This document shows, piece by piece, positions 22,801 through 29,338 of a DNA stretch of 64,000 nucleotides. The translations under genes were made by a program, and so were the position numbers. Under the pieces are notes generated by a model. The model was not told the origin of the DNA and made no database searches. It worked only from the letters and a program-made list of their open reading frames with translations. Position 1 is the stretch's first letter. Each line of letters begins with the position of its first letter. This stretch comes from Owenia fusiformis (lineage: Eukaryota; Annelida; Polychaeta; Sabellida; Oweniidae): assembly GCA_903813345.2 (NCBI GenBank), contig CAIIXF020000002.1, positions 4,194,001 to 4,258,000 on the forward strand. The letters are read 5' to 3'.

Positions 22801-23399
22801 CGTATCCGCACTGTAAAATCACAGTACAGTATGGTTCATTTAGAGTATGGTACCGTTGGATTACGGTGTCATACAGTGTTCAAGGTACTGTACGGTACCA
22901 TTTTAGTCTATGGTACCATATTTCACGGTACCGTACAGTACCATTGCCAAAACAGTTCTGTACAGTACTGTTGCAGATTGGCTGTGTAGTATCACTGACA
23001 TGCCAAATTAAAACAGATACTAAATAAAGAGCAAATGCAGTGCTGTTAACATACAAGAATACAAAAATATTAAAATTCATGGATTTCAAAATAAGGCTCT
23101 ATATATTTCAAGGCATGTGATTTTTGAATTGACTGTATTCCTCAGACACCACTAAAATTTGCTATCATAGCTTTTAATGTTTTCACATTGGACATTTTGT
23201 TTTTGCTAGATGTATTTGATGAGCGCTGTGCAGTTAATAGTACTAGTTACTACTTGTATATATGGTTGTGCGAAAGACAGAAAGTAATGTTTGAATTCTG
23301 TTTTCAGGAGAGTTCTTCATCAAGAACCTATTGGAAAAGAGGAGGACTTTAAATAATGAAAAAGTGAGGAGTTTAAATGATGAAAAGGGAAGAGTTTAA
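1671..23399 (+). CDS. LIAS: Lipoyl synthase, mitochondrial (nine exons, 5' exon missing)
   Basis: Radical-SAM enzyme that inserts two sulfurs into the octanoyl group of mitochondrial lipoyl-dependent proteins (pyruvate and 2-oxoglutarate dehydrogenase E2, glycine cleavage H protein). Coding exons: 1671-1822, 2021-2195, 2787-2943, 4470-4527, 18609-18737, 19361-19506, 21175-21245, 21615-21726, 23308-23399; all introns are GT-AG and the exons total 1092 nt, an open frame of 363 residues plus stop. Visible hallmarks: the auxiliary cluster motif [12 protein letters not shown], the radical-SAM motif [39 protein letters not shown] and the C-terminal RSSY that ligates the auxiliary cluster. Human LIAS is about 372 residues, so only the initiator and transit-peptide exon is lacking; it was not found in 1-1670 and may lie left of the window. 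The gene converges on POSH. Odd points are the exon-boundary arrays and a repeat-derived C-terminus. Confidence 0.95.
1772..1944 (+). repeat. Tandem duplication of LIAS exon end plus donor
   Basis: Two copies at 87-bp period. Copy 1 is the real exon end (from CAAAGACTGG) with donor and about 35 bp of intron; copy 2 (from 1859) repeats it with a few substitutions, still reading [16 protein letters not shown] in one frame and still ending in a donor (AA|GTATGT). Confidence 0.85.
2021..2195 (+). CDS. LIAS: LIAS exon, auxiliary Fe-S cluster motif
   Basis: Acceptor TTTTAG, donor ATG|GTAAGT, phase 2 in and 0 out. Encodes [17 protein letters not shown] and the three cysteines of [12 protein letters not shown] followed by WGGGE and TATATIM, all diagnostic of LipA/LIAS. 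Confidence 0.93.
2412..2762. repeat. Imperfect foldback in LIAS intron 2
   Basis: The left arm (TAATTTGAATTTTTGACC, then AAAATCAAGG and GCACCGTTTTTCTT) reappears inverted at 2690-2762. A second nested pair around GGCATTTTGGTCCCC and GGGGACCAAAATGC extends the stem. About 350 bp in all; a MITE or an intronic long hairpin. Confidence 0.7.
2787..2943 (+). CDS. LIAS: LIAS exon, radical-SAM CX3CX2C motif
   Basis: Acceptor TTCTAG, donor ATG|GTATGT, phase 0 in and 1 out. Encodes [16 protein letters not shown] with the [4Fe-4S] ligands, then [16 protein letters not shown] 350-bp imperfect foldback fills most of the preceding intron. Confidence 0.94.
3543..3859. mobile_element. CAGTGATCTCCC-type MITE, copy 1 (interrupted)
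   Basis: About 200-bp family with inverted ends CAGTGATCTCCC and GGGGAGATCACTG and a core of GGTGGGTGCA/TGCACCCACC repeats. This copy is longer because a TCCG-type element is inserted at about 3590-3700. Other copies: 7984, 17422, 35832, 39451, 41046. Confidence 0.75.
3590..3715 (+). repeat. TCCG-type interspersed element, nested copy
   Basis: Starts ATCCCAACAAACGAAGTTCT, then GGGATATAG and a TCCGTCCGTCCG microsatellite, then AACTCGAATACTAG and TTTCTTCATATTTGG. The same layout appears at 19648, 44600 (inverted) and 63821. Confidence 0.65.
4470..4527 (+). CDS. LIAS: LIAS short exon
   Basis: 58-nt exon, acceptor TTTTAG, donor TT|GTAAGT, phase 1 in and 2 out. Encodes [19 protein letters not shown], matching the family's DMPDGGAEHIAKTV segment. 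The intron after it is 14 kb and contains the TRIM gene. Confidence 0.9.
4876..4952 (+). repeat. tRNA-derived SINE head
   Basis: A box TGGTGTAGTGG at 4883-4893 and B box GGTTCAAATCC at 4933-4943, spaced 40 bp apart as in a tRNA with a long variable region. No foldable acceptor stem. Most likely the 5' part of a tRNA-derived SINE; its right end is not defined. Confidence 0.55.
5201..7497 (+). repeat. 122-bp satellite, about 19 copies
   Basis: Unit measured as 122 bp (5201, 5323, 5445 and on) starting AAAATTTGGTAAAGCATAAG and ending around AGGTTCAGTCGACATTTATA. Copies are nearly identical except at the two ends (AAAGTACAAG in the first, AGATTCAGTCAAC in the last), which shows recent expansion. 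Confidence 0.95.
7500..7687 (+). repeat. Three 60-bp repeats ending in poly-C
   Basis: Three copies of CATTTATAATGTTTACAAAT followed by ATTGCATCAAATCTCTG and a C-run that grows from about 9 to 19. Joins the 122-bp satellite through the shared CATTTATAAT. Confidence 0.9.
7984..8192. mobile_element. CAGTGATCTCCC-type MITE, copy 2
   Basis: Ends CAGTGATCTCCCCAGCATT and GAGATCACTG about 209 bp apart, 180 bp upstream of the TRIM start codon, so it lies in the putative TRIM promoter. Confidence 0.75.
8371..10287 (+). CDS. Intronless TRIM-NHL RING E3 ubiquitin ligase-like protein
   Basis: A 638-residue single-exon ORF nested in LIAS intron 4 on the same strand. The RING is a C3HC4 finger at residues 15-58 (C15, C18, C30, H32, C35, C38, C55, C58). 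A first B-box follows at about 96-137 and a second at about 164-195 (C164, H167, C176, C184, C187, H192, H195), then a helical coiled-coil region at about 200-330 rich in Q, K and E. The C-terminal 250 residues read as a six-bladed NHL-type propeller, clearest in repeats such as [19 protein letters not shown] and [16 protein letters not shown]. The layout is that of TRIM2/3/71-like and the many lineage-expanded TRIM genes of marine invertebrates; function is probably RING-dependent ubiquitination with the propeller binding a target. The ATG is preceded by AAA (AAATGGCG); a CTGTAG just before it could be a 3' splice site for a 5' UTR exon. No ortholog name is assigned. Confidence 0.93.
   Translation: MASAIEDRCKEALTCGLCLDTLTEPRTLPCLHQYCLKCLHDLVEKIGLKEGSINCPECRHVCYVPQQGVAEFKVSPTISFLLDAYKDINQTEEPECSRCLETDEKHTLAKVQCLDCNKKFCGMCKKMHDSFKVMQGHKLINLTGDSAHDLQTALQSIKERTVFCQKHPAKPIEIYCKVDNAVLCQLCYTLDHHSHAAEDIKETAAKNMKPIGALITQGEGLADIYEQAIQDIQAYKSQLGQNAEDATANINNYMNILFQAIREKFKSHTDQVAKEKETNVKQVMSQLGQLELQKAIIEGQVKKFYTIVEHGHPVEIAGLKEQIATKTEEWSQQPKVDFNGKITIGFTEGAIKDDRVEFGKVTIKAKAEAGDSVEVTFTCLSKPIVRKHRLQSGLIGDLTVTPTGDCVVTIGRFYPFTTSKIYDARYKLKKDLGKIYKNVTILKDGNIAFTDDSNTITVFNPSGDHERDIVCTNVEGLYGITQNSAGDLVVCDGDTNTVHHIDPTTWASKSTSKPGLFQSPYYVACNRNDTVIVSDCWGHFIKGIDKNGKELFSYGEEDDGDRQLRNPHGICTDQANHIFVADNRNNRVHMLSKDGEFIQYVLTQKDGLEYPHAVAITNEGQLLVGDCEGNLFIVKYRE
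10380..10385 (+). terminator. Candidate poly(A) signal of the TRIM gene
   Basis: AATAAA about 93 bp after the TRIM stop codon. Position and motif fit a short 3' UTR; no cleavage site can be proved. Confidence 0.5.
10386..12540. other. LIAS intron 4 between TRIM gene and TIR element
   Basis: AT-rich intronic sequence. The only clear content is one copy of the CAGGCCCATAGCCAGG element at 11537-11747. No ORF here has coding features. Confidence 0.6.
11537..11747. mobile_element. CAGGCCCATAGCCAGG-type MITE
   Basis: About 210 bp; starts CAGGCCCATAGCCAGGATTT and ends with a poly-C run and the inverse CTGGCTGTGGGCTTG. Other copies: 29483-29618 (inverted), 43808-43925 (partial), 53037-53245, and partial ones near 25650 and 25860. 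Confidence 0.75.
13567..13890 (+). repeat. Direct duplication inside the 4.8-kb element, copy 1
   Basis: Matches 16157-16480 almost base for base, from AAGTAATATTAAATGATA through TTAAGGTGGACTTA and TTTACCAAGGTTCATGTCAA. Confidence 0.85.
16157..16480 (+). repeat. Direct duplication inside the 4.8-kb element, copy 2
   Basis: Second copy of the 13567-13890 segment, with few substitutions; both lie among diverged 180-bp repeats. Confidence 0.85.
17422..17621. mobile_element. CAGTGATCTCCC-type MITE, copy 3
   Basis: GGATCTCCCCAGCATTAAAG to GGGAGATCACT, about 200 bp, just outside the 4.8-kb element. Confidence 0.75.
17790..18585 (+). repeat. 26-bp minisatellite before a LIAS acceptor
   Basis: About 30 copies of TGCACATAGCATTCTCCTTA plus TTGTAA, with variant units (TTATTATAAAGCACATAGC, ATAATATTCTC) recurring in the same order, a sign of higher-order duplication. 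Its end is about 25 bp from the exon at 18609. Confidence 0.95.
18609..18737 (+). CDS. LIAS: LIAS exon, PDFRGD segment
   Basis: Acceptor TATTCCAG, donor AA|GTAAGA, phase 2 in and out. Encodes [13 protein letters not shown] and [16 protein letters not shown]. The acceptor lies only about 25 bp after the last unit of a 0.8-kb minisatellite, so the branch point may be inside or at the edge of the array. Confidence 0.93.
19361..19506 (+). CDS. LIAS: LIAS exon, RDPRANY segment
   Basis: Acceptor TTTTAG, donor GAAG|GTGAGT, phase 2 in and 1 out. Encodes [17 protein letters not shown] and [16 protein letters not shown], both strongly conserved in the family. Confidence 0.93.
19648..19880 (+). repeat. 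TCCG-type interspersed element in LIAS intron 6
   Basis: TTATCCCATCGAACGAAGTT, GGAGGGATATAG, a TCCG/TACG microsatellite (19691-19757), then ATAACTCAAATACCG and TTTGTTCATATTTTG. Its 3' part continues into AAAATGGCGGCCATTTT repeats. Confidence 0.7.
20040..20965 (+). repeat. Tandem array with GGCCGCCATTTT hairpins
   Basis: Five to six copies of a roughly 145-bp unit: CTATAACTCGAAAAGTAGTG, TTTGTTCATATTTGGTATGT, GACACTTTTGGTAGAAGG, then an inverted pair GGCCATTTTGAAAAATGGCC. The unit derives from the tail of the TCCG-type element just upstream. Confidence 0.85.
21175..21245 (+). CDS. LIAS: LIAS exon, TLGQYMQP segment
   Basis: 71-nt exon, acceptor ATTTAG, donor CAG|GTCAGT, phase 1 in and 0 out. 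Encodes [20 protein letters not shown], matching human [19 protein letters not shown]. Confidence 0.92.
21326..21520. mobile_element. MITE with TTTAAGGTAACG ends
   Basis: About 195 bp with inverted ends TTTAAGGTAACGCTAAAGTT and AACTTTACCGTTACCTTAAA in LIAS intron 7. No coding content. Confidence 0.75.
21615..21726 (+). CDS. LIAS: LIAS exon, [11 protein letters not shown] segment
   Basis: Acceptor TTGTAG, donor GCAG|GTATGA, phase 0 in and 1 out. Encodes [20 protein letters not shown] and [13 protein letters not shown], including the RSSY serine that binds the auxiliary cluster. The last 36 nt and the donor are repeated six more times immediately downstream. Confidence 0.93.
21689..22281 (+). 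repeat. Tandem array of LIAS exon end plus splice donor
   Basis: Seven copies at 86-bp period (starts of CTAGTGGCCC at 21691, 21777, 21863, 21949, 22035, 22120, 22206). The first is the real exon end. Each copy keeps the 36-nt coding end, the donor AAAGCAG|GTATG and about 45 bp of intron; none has an acceptor. Confidence 0.95.
22630..22975. repeat. GGTACC-dense palindromic duplication
   Basis: Two roughly 165-bp copies, each full of GGTACC, GTAC and TACGGTACCGTA-type self-complementary words, in the last LIAS intron. Long overlapping ORFs on both strands here are by-products of the repeat. Confidence 0.8.
23308..23399 (+). CDS. LIAS: LIAS terminal exon, stop inside minisatellite
   Basis: Acceptor TTTTCAG, phase 1 in. 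Encodes [20 protein letters not shown] and then [10 protein letters not shown] before TAA at 23397-23399. The conserved end is FIKNLLEKR; the residues after it and the stop codon come from a 23-24 bp GATGAAAAGGAGGAGTTTAA-type minisatellite, so the tail length should vary with repeat number or frame. Confidence 0.88.
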
Positions 23400-23660
23400 A
23401 TGATGAAAGAGGAGAAGTTTAAATGATGAAAAAGTGAGGAGTTTAAATGATGAAAAGGGAAGAGTTTAAATGATGAAAGAGGAGGAGTTTAAATGATGAA
23501 AAAGGAGGAGTTTAATTGATGAAAGAGGAGGAGTTTAAATAATGAAAGAGGAGGAGTTTAAATGATGAAAGAGGAGGAGTTTAAATGATGAAAGAGGAGG
23601 AGTTTAAATGATGAAAGAGGGGGAGTTTAAATGGTGAAAGAGGAGACGATTAAATGATGG
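23336..23660 (+). repeat. 23-24 bp minisatellite in the LIAS last exon
   Basis: About 13 copies of GATGAAAGAGGAGGAGTTTA plus AAT, beginning inside the coding region and giving it its stop codon. Confidence 0.92.
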
Positions 23661-24339
23661 ACAAAAGTCCATAAATGCACTATCACTGGTTCTTGATATT
23701 ATATTAACTATGGAATGTGTATTCTTGCTTCTGGCTACATTTTATGCCTTACAAAGTCAGTATTCAGCCACAACAGCAAAAAATATAATAGACGTATGTC
23801 TAATACTATGTACAGTACTTGAAGACTAGAGAATGACTCCTAATCTGAAGAATATGAACAATGTGGACTGGACAGTAATTTATACATCAGTTATGTAGGT
23901 GTATGGAACACACGAAGTGTGCAAACTGCAACCAGGCTCGGAGTGACCCTGGCTCTTATTGATTATAATTTATTACTACATGTACTATGTACATGTTGGT
24001 TGCATTGACCTCAGGAGTCTGTTTGCAGTTTTCACGGACACATATGAAACGACTCATAGAAGAAAATGGCTCAGCCTTAAAAGGAAAGTGATTAGCTTTC
24101 CATATAAAAGTCAATTGGATCAGATCAGTTTGTTATTAAGTATTATATGGAGGTAGATAAATCAATAGCAATGAAGTTTACAAAAATAAGGTTTACAATT
24201 TGAGTGAGTGGAGTCAGGGGGGGGACACGGATGCTTGTTTTACTTGAGAATGTCCTGTTTTATTGATATGATCAAGCTTTGTCTATTAATTGATTTCTTG
24301 ATGGAGTCATCACTTTTTAATTGGAGTCGTGACTAGCAT

Positions 24340-24545
24340 CATAAAAATGTGGTATTAATTACAATTACATGACACGCTTTTTGACATTTTTAATAGGATT
24401 GTTTTACTATGGACTTTATGCAATTTTAATTTGAAGGATTATCTGGTATTAATTACCATTACGTGACACGCTTTTTCACATTTCTAATAGGGTTGTTTTA
24501 CTATCTGACTATGGACTTCATGCAATTTTCATTTGAAGGATAATC
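24340..24545 (+). repeat. Direct duplication, about 100 bp
   Basis: Two adjacent copies of GGTATTAATTACAATTACAT, TGACACGCTTTTT, TTGTTTTACTATGGACTT and ATTTGAAGGAT with a few differences. Confidence 0.8.
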
Positions 24546-24606
24546 TGCTTAAGATAAAACTGGATCTGTGACAACCCTCACCAAAATGTGTGTGATTACT
24601 TAAGGA

Positions 24607-24771
24607 ATAAAGACCGAGATTCTATGATTTATGGCGTAATGTATGACCGAAAATTTGATTCTGTTCATTGTTAAAAGACCAAAATCGCGTAGCAATTGAG
24701 GTCTTTGACAATGGCCAGAATAAAATTTGAGGTCTATATTTGCCATAAATCATAGAATCGAGGTCTTTGTT
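24607..24771. repeat. Hairpin with 31-bp arms
   Basis: AAAGACCGAGATTCTATGAT...GGC at the left pairs with GCCATAAATCATAGAATC...TCTTT at the right; loop about 105 bp. Confidence 0.75.
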
Positions 24772-25523
24772 ACGATTCTAACATGATAAAACCTAAGTTT
24801 AATTCTAATGTTTTGGACATTCTATTTACCGGATTTCCTTCTAGCTAAATAGTTTGCAAAAATATCAATAATGAAACTGACGTCACATTACTATATCATA
24901 TTTGACTTCATCCTATATTGTGACTAAATTGGTTCAGAGGGGGTGAGTATGCAATTGTAATAGCCATTACATTTTTTGGTCTATATTGAAATTTACAGGT
25001 CATACATACCCCAATATAGACCAATAAATCAATTGTTCTCGTTATTGTGACATCACATATCATGTTAGAATTACTGTTATATGACATGCTTTTTTGTCAC
25101 CTCCACAAGTGGTGACATATTGTTATAGGCCACAAGTGGTGACATATTCTACAGTCTTAAACTTTTTTGTGGACGGTGTTTGGCATGTAACTTAAATGGT
25201 GGTTGGTGTCTAACAAATGGCAAGTGGTGACATTTTGCATGTTAATGCCTTGTTGACATTTTTATTAATAGGATTGTTGTACGTTATGGCAATTTTATTT
25301 TAATTTTGAAGGATAGTTTGTCATAGCTGAAATCATTAATATTTTAATCAGTGATATTTTATAAAAGAATTCAACATGATTTGGAAGAGCTTTATAAATG
25401 TTATAAAGATGGCTCTCACTTACATAAAAATGTTTCACAATGAACCGCGCGAGTAAATTTTCTTCATATTAGAAACTTGATGTCTGTCTGCCATGTTAAT
25501 ATTGGCACCAATTAGAGCAATGA

Positions 25524-25945
25524 CGTCTGAGATAATAGTGACGTATGTATATGAATTATGAACGTATGTAACATATGCTAATGTAGTTTCAAGGTTAATT
25601 CTTTGAATAAGAGCTATCAAATCATGCCTGTAACCAGTTTTTGTCAACGGTGTTCAGTTTTTAAAAAATTCCAGGGGGTTCTAATGTGACAATTTTGGCA
25701 CAAGAATCACTTGAAAGTGCACAAAATTGTAAAAAAGCATGATGTCTGAGATTATAGTGACGTATGCATATGAAGTATGAACGTATGTAACATATGCCAA
25801 TTGAATGTAGTTTCAAGGTTAATTCTTTGAATAAGTGCTATCAAATCAGGCTTGTAACTAGCTTTTGTCAAGGGTGTTCAGTTTTAAAAAAATATTAGGG
25901 GGTTCAATTTTGGCCCAAAAATCACTTGAAAGTGCACAAAATTGT
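25524..25945 (+). repeat. Direct duplication, about 215 bp
   Basis: Two tandem copies sharing GATGTCTGAGATTATAGTGA-type start, GAACGTATGTAACATATGC, AGTTTCAAGGTTAATTC and a decayed piece of the CAGGCCCATAGCCAGG element. Confidence 0.75.
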
Positions 25946-26655
25946 AAAAAATGCATGATTTTTGGAAGAATATTTGGCCAGGTGGCTAACCAGCCTGGTA
26001 ATCTGTCAACAATGTATGATTTTAAAAGAATGGAGTCATTGTCGCCACATTTGTGGTTTGAATAGCACAGTCTTGTGAATGTAGAAACAGGTCCTCCAAT
26101 TCCTGAATTATTCTGTTCAGATCCATCAATTTGTACAGTAGCTATTATTTATTAATACTAAATAAAATAGTCACAAAACACACACATGATTTGATGTTTT
26201 AATATTTATATATTTATTTTTTGGTAATATAATATTCTATACTAGATATTACTCTCAATGACATGGGTATAAAATACATCATTTTAAATCCTAAGTTGAA
26301 GAATTTTTTTAGTTAGCCTTTTCAAAATATTTATTCTAGTACAATATCAGTATAGAAAGATTCAGACTAGTTCAGATGCTAAATAATGGCTTTGAAACCT
26401 TGATACGATTACTAAAAAGTTCCAATCTGAATCTATCCAAACTGACACATCATCTTATTAAATCTTCTAGTCACCTACAATATTTTCCTCATCTCATACA
26501 ATAATTTCATTGTCTCATACAATATTTTTTGTCTCACAATATTTTCATCATCACAGAACATGTTTTTATACTGTCTCCTACAATGTTTTTGACTCACACA
26601 GTGAGCCTATGGGATCGACTAGGCATCCGTCCATCCATCCTTCATTATTTAGAGG

Positions 26656-26768
26656 TTATGTCACTATCGTGGCATATATGCCCGAGGTCTCAGTGATATA
26701 TGGCCCGACCTTGGGAGGGACATTGATCTCTGAGAACCGAGGGCATATGTGCCACGATAGTGACATAA
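26656..26768. repeat. Palindromic element, 113 bp
   Basis: TTATGTCACTATCGTGGCAT at the left matches its inverse TGCCACGATAGTGACATAA at the right; inner parts (GCCCGAGGTCTC / GAGAACCGAGGGC) also pair, giving nearly full-length hairpin potential. Confidence 0.85.
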
Positions 26769-26773
26769 ACGAT

Positions 26774-27025
26774 TTATAACATACCTATGATGATGTAGAC
26801 TGGTCAGAGAGTACCGTTTTCTTATAGAATTGACAAACAAATGGTTTGAAAATGATTGAAATGAGTTTATAAAAATTGCTCGCGCAGTTTTATCTTCGAT
26901 TGATTGGTTATGACGTCAGCGCCTTGACCAATCAGAAAGTTAGCGGGCGCGGGCTTTTCAAAACTTATATTGGCCCGCTGTCTTGTGTACACTTTGCACT
27001 ATACATCATCATAGGTATGTTATAA
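26774..27025. mobile_element. MITE with TTATAACATACC ends
   Basis: 252 bp with inverted ends TTATAACATACCTATGATGA and TCATCATAGGTATGTTATAA, directly adjoining the palindrome at 26656. The interior holds a TGACGTCA palindrome (26911-26918) and CCAAT-type words. Confidence 0.8.
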
Positions 27026-27896
27026 TATCACATATAATACTCTTTGCACTAGTACCAAAATGATTGAAAATATGTGGAAACGAGTACTTTGATAAAAACA
27101 AGTATTAAACATTCACTTTTTACTTGTAGCCACTTTACATGCATTTCTCTTGAATCCATACATTATTAGTAATCTATGGCTGTTGTATAATTACTGAAAA
27201 TATGTTCCAAACGAATATTGGTCTATTTGATCATCTATCTCTACAAATTTGAAGAAAAATTCTGTATCAGAGTAAAGTATGCCACTATTTGGATTAAAAT
27301 AACAGATTGGTAATTCTTCAAAACATTTAGGAAGACTTGAATTGCCCTCCATGATGACATCAGTCCTCCATGACATCAGCCCTCCATATTGACATCAGTA
27401 CCCATGATGACATCAGTAAGTCTTTATTAGCACATGATTTACTCATTAAATATTACAACTTCTCTGAGTTGTACGAATTTTAAATAAATTACATTCTAAG
27501 CTATATGACATGAATATTATGCTGAGAAGGTCAGGTTTTTCAGAGAAAAACATTGTTGAATTCAGTTCACCATATCGATACCTATCCTTTGCATTGCATG
27601 ATGTATTAATATGAACGTGACCAAATTAAATCGACCTGAAAATTACAAAATGTTTGCTCTTTTGAAAAATATGTTCGCAACTGAGCAAGAGCAGTTGAGT
27701 GAGTGTACATTGTATGAGGTTAAAATCTCAAAACATTCAGATGCAACATAAATATATCTGTACGCTATAAAATGCAAATTGCTTTAATTAAGTGCATGCT
27801 TTAGCACCAAATCAGCTCAATTTACACCTTTACAGTATTTGAAGCAACACTAAATTAAATGTAAAACTTGATGATTTAAGACTGAATTACATATTA

Positions 27897-27973
27897 TACA
27901 GGGTGTACATAGAGTCTACACATTACATGTACTTTGTATTGTAATTTTAAAGCGACTTTGAGGACACTCTGTA
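27897..27973. mobile_element. Short TACAGGGTGT-type MITE
   Basis: TACAGGGTGTACATAGAGTC to GGACACTCTGTA, 77 bp. A sister copy is at 54575-54654 and a decayed one near 29400-29462. Confidence 0.6.
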
Positions 27974-28594
27974 TTATAGTAGTCCACAATTGAAATATAA
28001 TCAATATCATAAAGTTTTAGTTATTTAACTACAGAGTGTTACAACTATTTTATGACATTTACCACGAGAATAATAAAAAAAATAATTAGAAAAATTAAAT
28101 GTTTACAAATGTATTTAAAAGAACTCAGAACAGACTGATCACAATACAGATTTTAGAAGGACCACAAATCACTATGAATAAATCACAATTAAATAAAATT
28201 ATAAGAACCACTTATGCATAAAGAAATAAGACAAACCACTAATCATAATAAAAAAAAAAAATTGAACATAGATAAAATAAACCAGTTGAAATGTAGAATC
28301 TACAAGGTAGGTCTTTGTATATTGAGCATGAAACGAATAAATTTCACTGAAAAATTAAAAAAAAAGGTCTAATGAGCATATTTTGCAGTGTAAAATAACT
28401 AATAACAATAAGAGAAAGGTTTATTTTATCAACTTAGTATTGACATATGAATTGACATGGTGTTGAGCATAATTAGAAATAAAATTAAATTGAGCCATTG
28501 TTTTCACAACAGAGAAAAACAGTTAATATTGTATGTTTAAAAATCAAGTTAATATTGTATGTTTAAAAGCACTGATAACATCGTGTATATTAAA

Positions 28595-28854
28595 TACAGT
28601 AAAACCTGTCTAATCCAAACGCCATTGGGATCAGATAAAAGTGTTTGGATTTGCAGGTTTTCAAATTTAAGCTTTTTTGAAGAGAGAAGCTCATGACAGA
28701 TTTTAAAGGCATCGAGAGAAGCTTTCACAGAGACATGTTTGAATTAGTGAGTTTTCAATATTTTACTTTAAAATTTTGCTCATAAATTCAGATTTGAAAG
28801 ACTTAAGAGAATTTATAACATGTAAATGATCGGATGACTTACACTTTTACTGTA
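28595..28854. mobile_element. TACAGTAAAACCTG-type TIR element
   Basis: TACAGTAAAACCTGTCTAAT at the left and TTTTACTGTA at the right, about 260 bp. Same family as 3411-4441 and 42117-42585. Confidence 0.6.
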
Positions 28855-29169
28855 TGAAATAACAAAGATTCAAAGCAATAGAATTGCATAATAATTACAA
28901 TTAATACAATGTATTGTAGATTGCAACAATACGAATTGTGGTAGGAAGCTCATAACTGATAAGCAGTTGAATCAAAAAACGATGTACAAATAAATCACAA
29001 ACACAGGAATAGGTTTTCAGAAACTGAAGTATTTGGTATACTTTAAACATGTCAGTTGTTATTTTGGCCAAAATTTGCTATAATTGCTCCAATATGAGAA
29101 TTTTACACGTCGCAAATCAATAACTTATCAAAGAACAGCCTTATTAAAACTGCGAGCAATCTTACAGAT

Positions 29170-29338
29170 CTAGCAGCTCTCTACAAAACTGCCGGGGAAT
29201 AATCCAACTTTTCCATTCTTTTGTAATGTTCCTTTAAACCAGCCGTCTTCCCGCTTTTTATGCACATATATAATATCGCCAACTTTCAGTTCTAGCTCTA
29301 CATCTCCTTGTGGGGGATAAGGTACTATACATCTGTAC
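29170..29338 (-). CDS. SH3RF1 (POSH): POSH terminal exon, SH3-4 and stop
   Basis: Acceptor TTTTTCAG, phase 2 in. Encodes [39 protein letters not shown] and [10 protein letters not shown], stop TAG at 29170-29172. Matches the human C-terminus [20 protein letters not shown] to FPGSFVENI. The intron before it (29339-36083) carries the foldback element. Confidence 0.95.

Larger units (their letters stand above)
23666..29169. other. Intergenic region between convergent LIAS and POSH
   Basis: No coding exon recognised. Contains a 100-bp direct duplication (about 24340-24545), a hairpin (24607-24771), a 215-bp direct duplication (about 25524-25945), two palindromic elements (26656-27025), small TIR elements at 27897 and 28595 and 3' UTRs of both genes, whose ends cannot be placed. 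Confidence 0.6.

Noticed and set aside
22514-23089. Several overlapping ORFs of 69-135 codons on both strands
   Set aside because: They arise from the GGTACC-rich duplication; composition is repetitive and no splice or domain support exists.
26911-26918. TGACGTCA as a CREB-bound promoter element
   Set aside because: It sits inside a MITE-like element with no adjacent gene start; noted only as part of that element.
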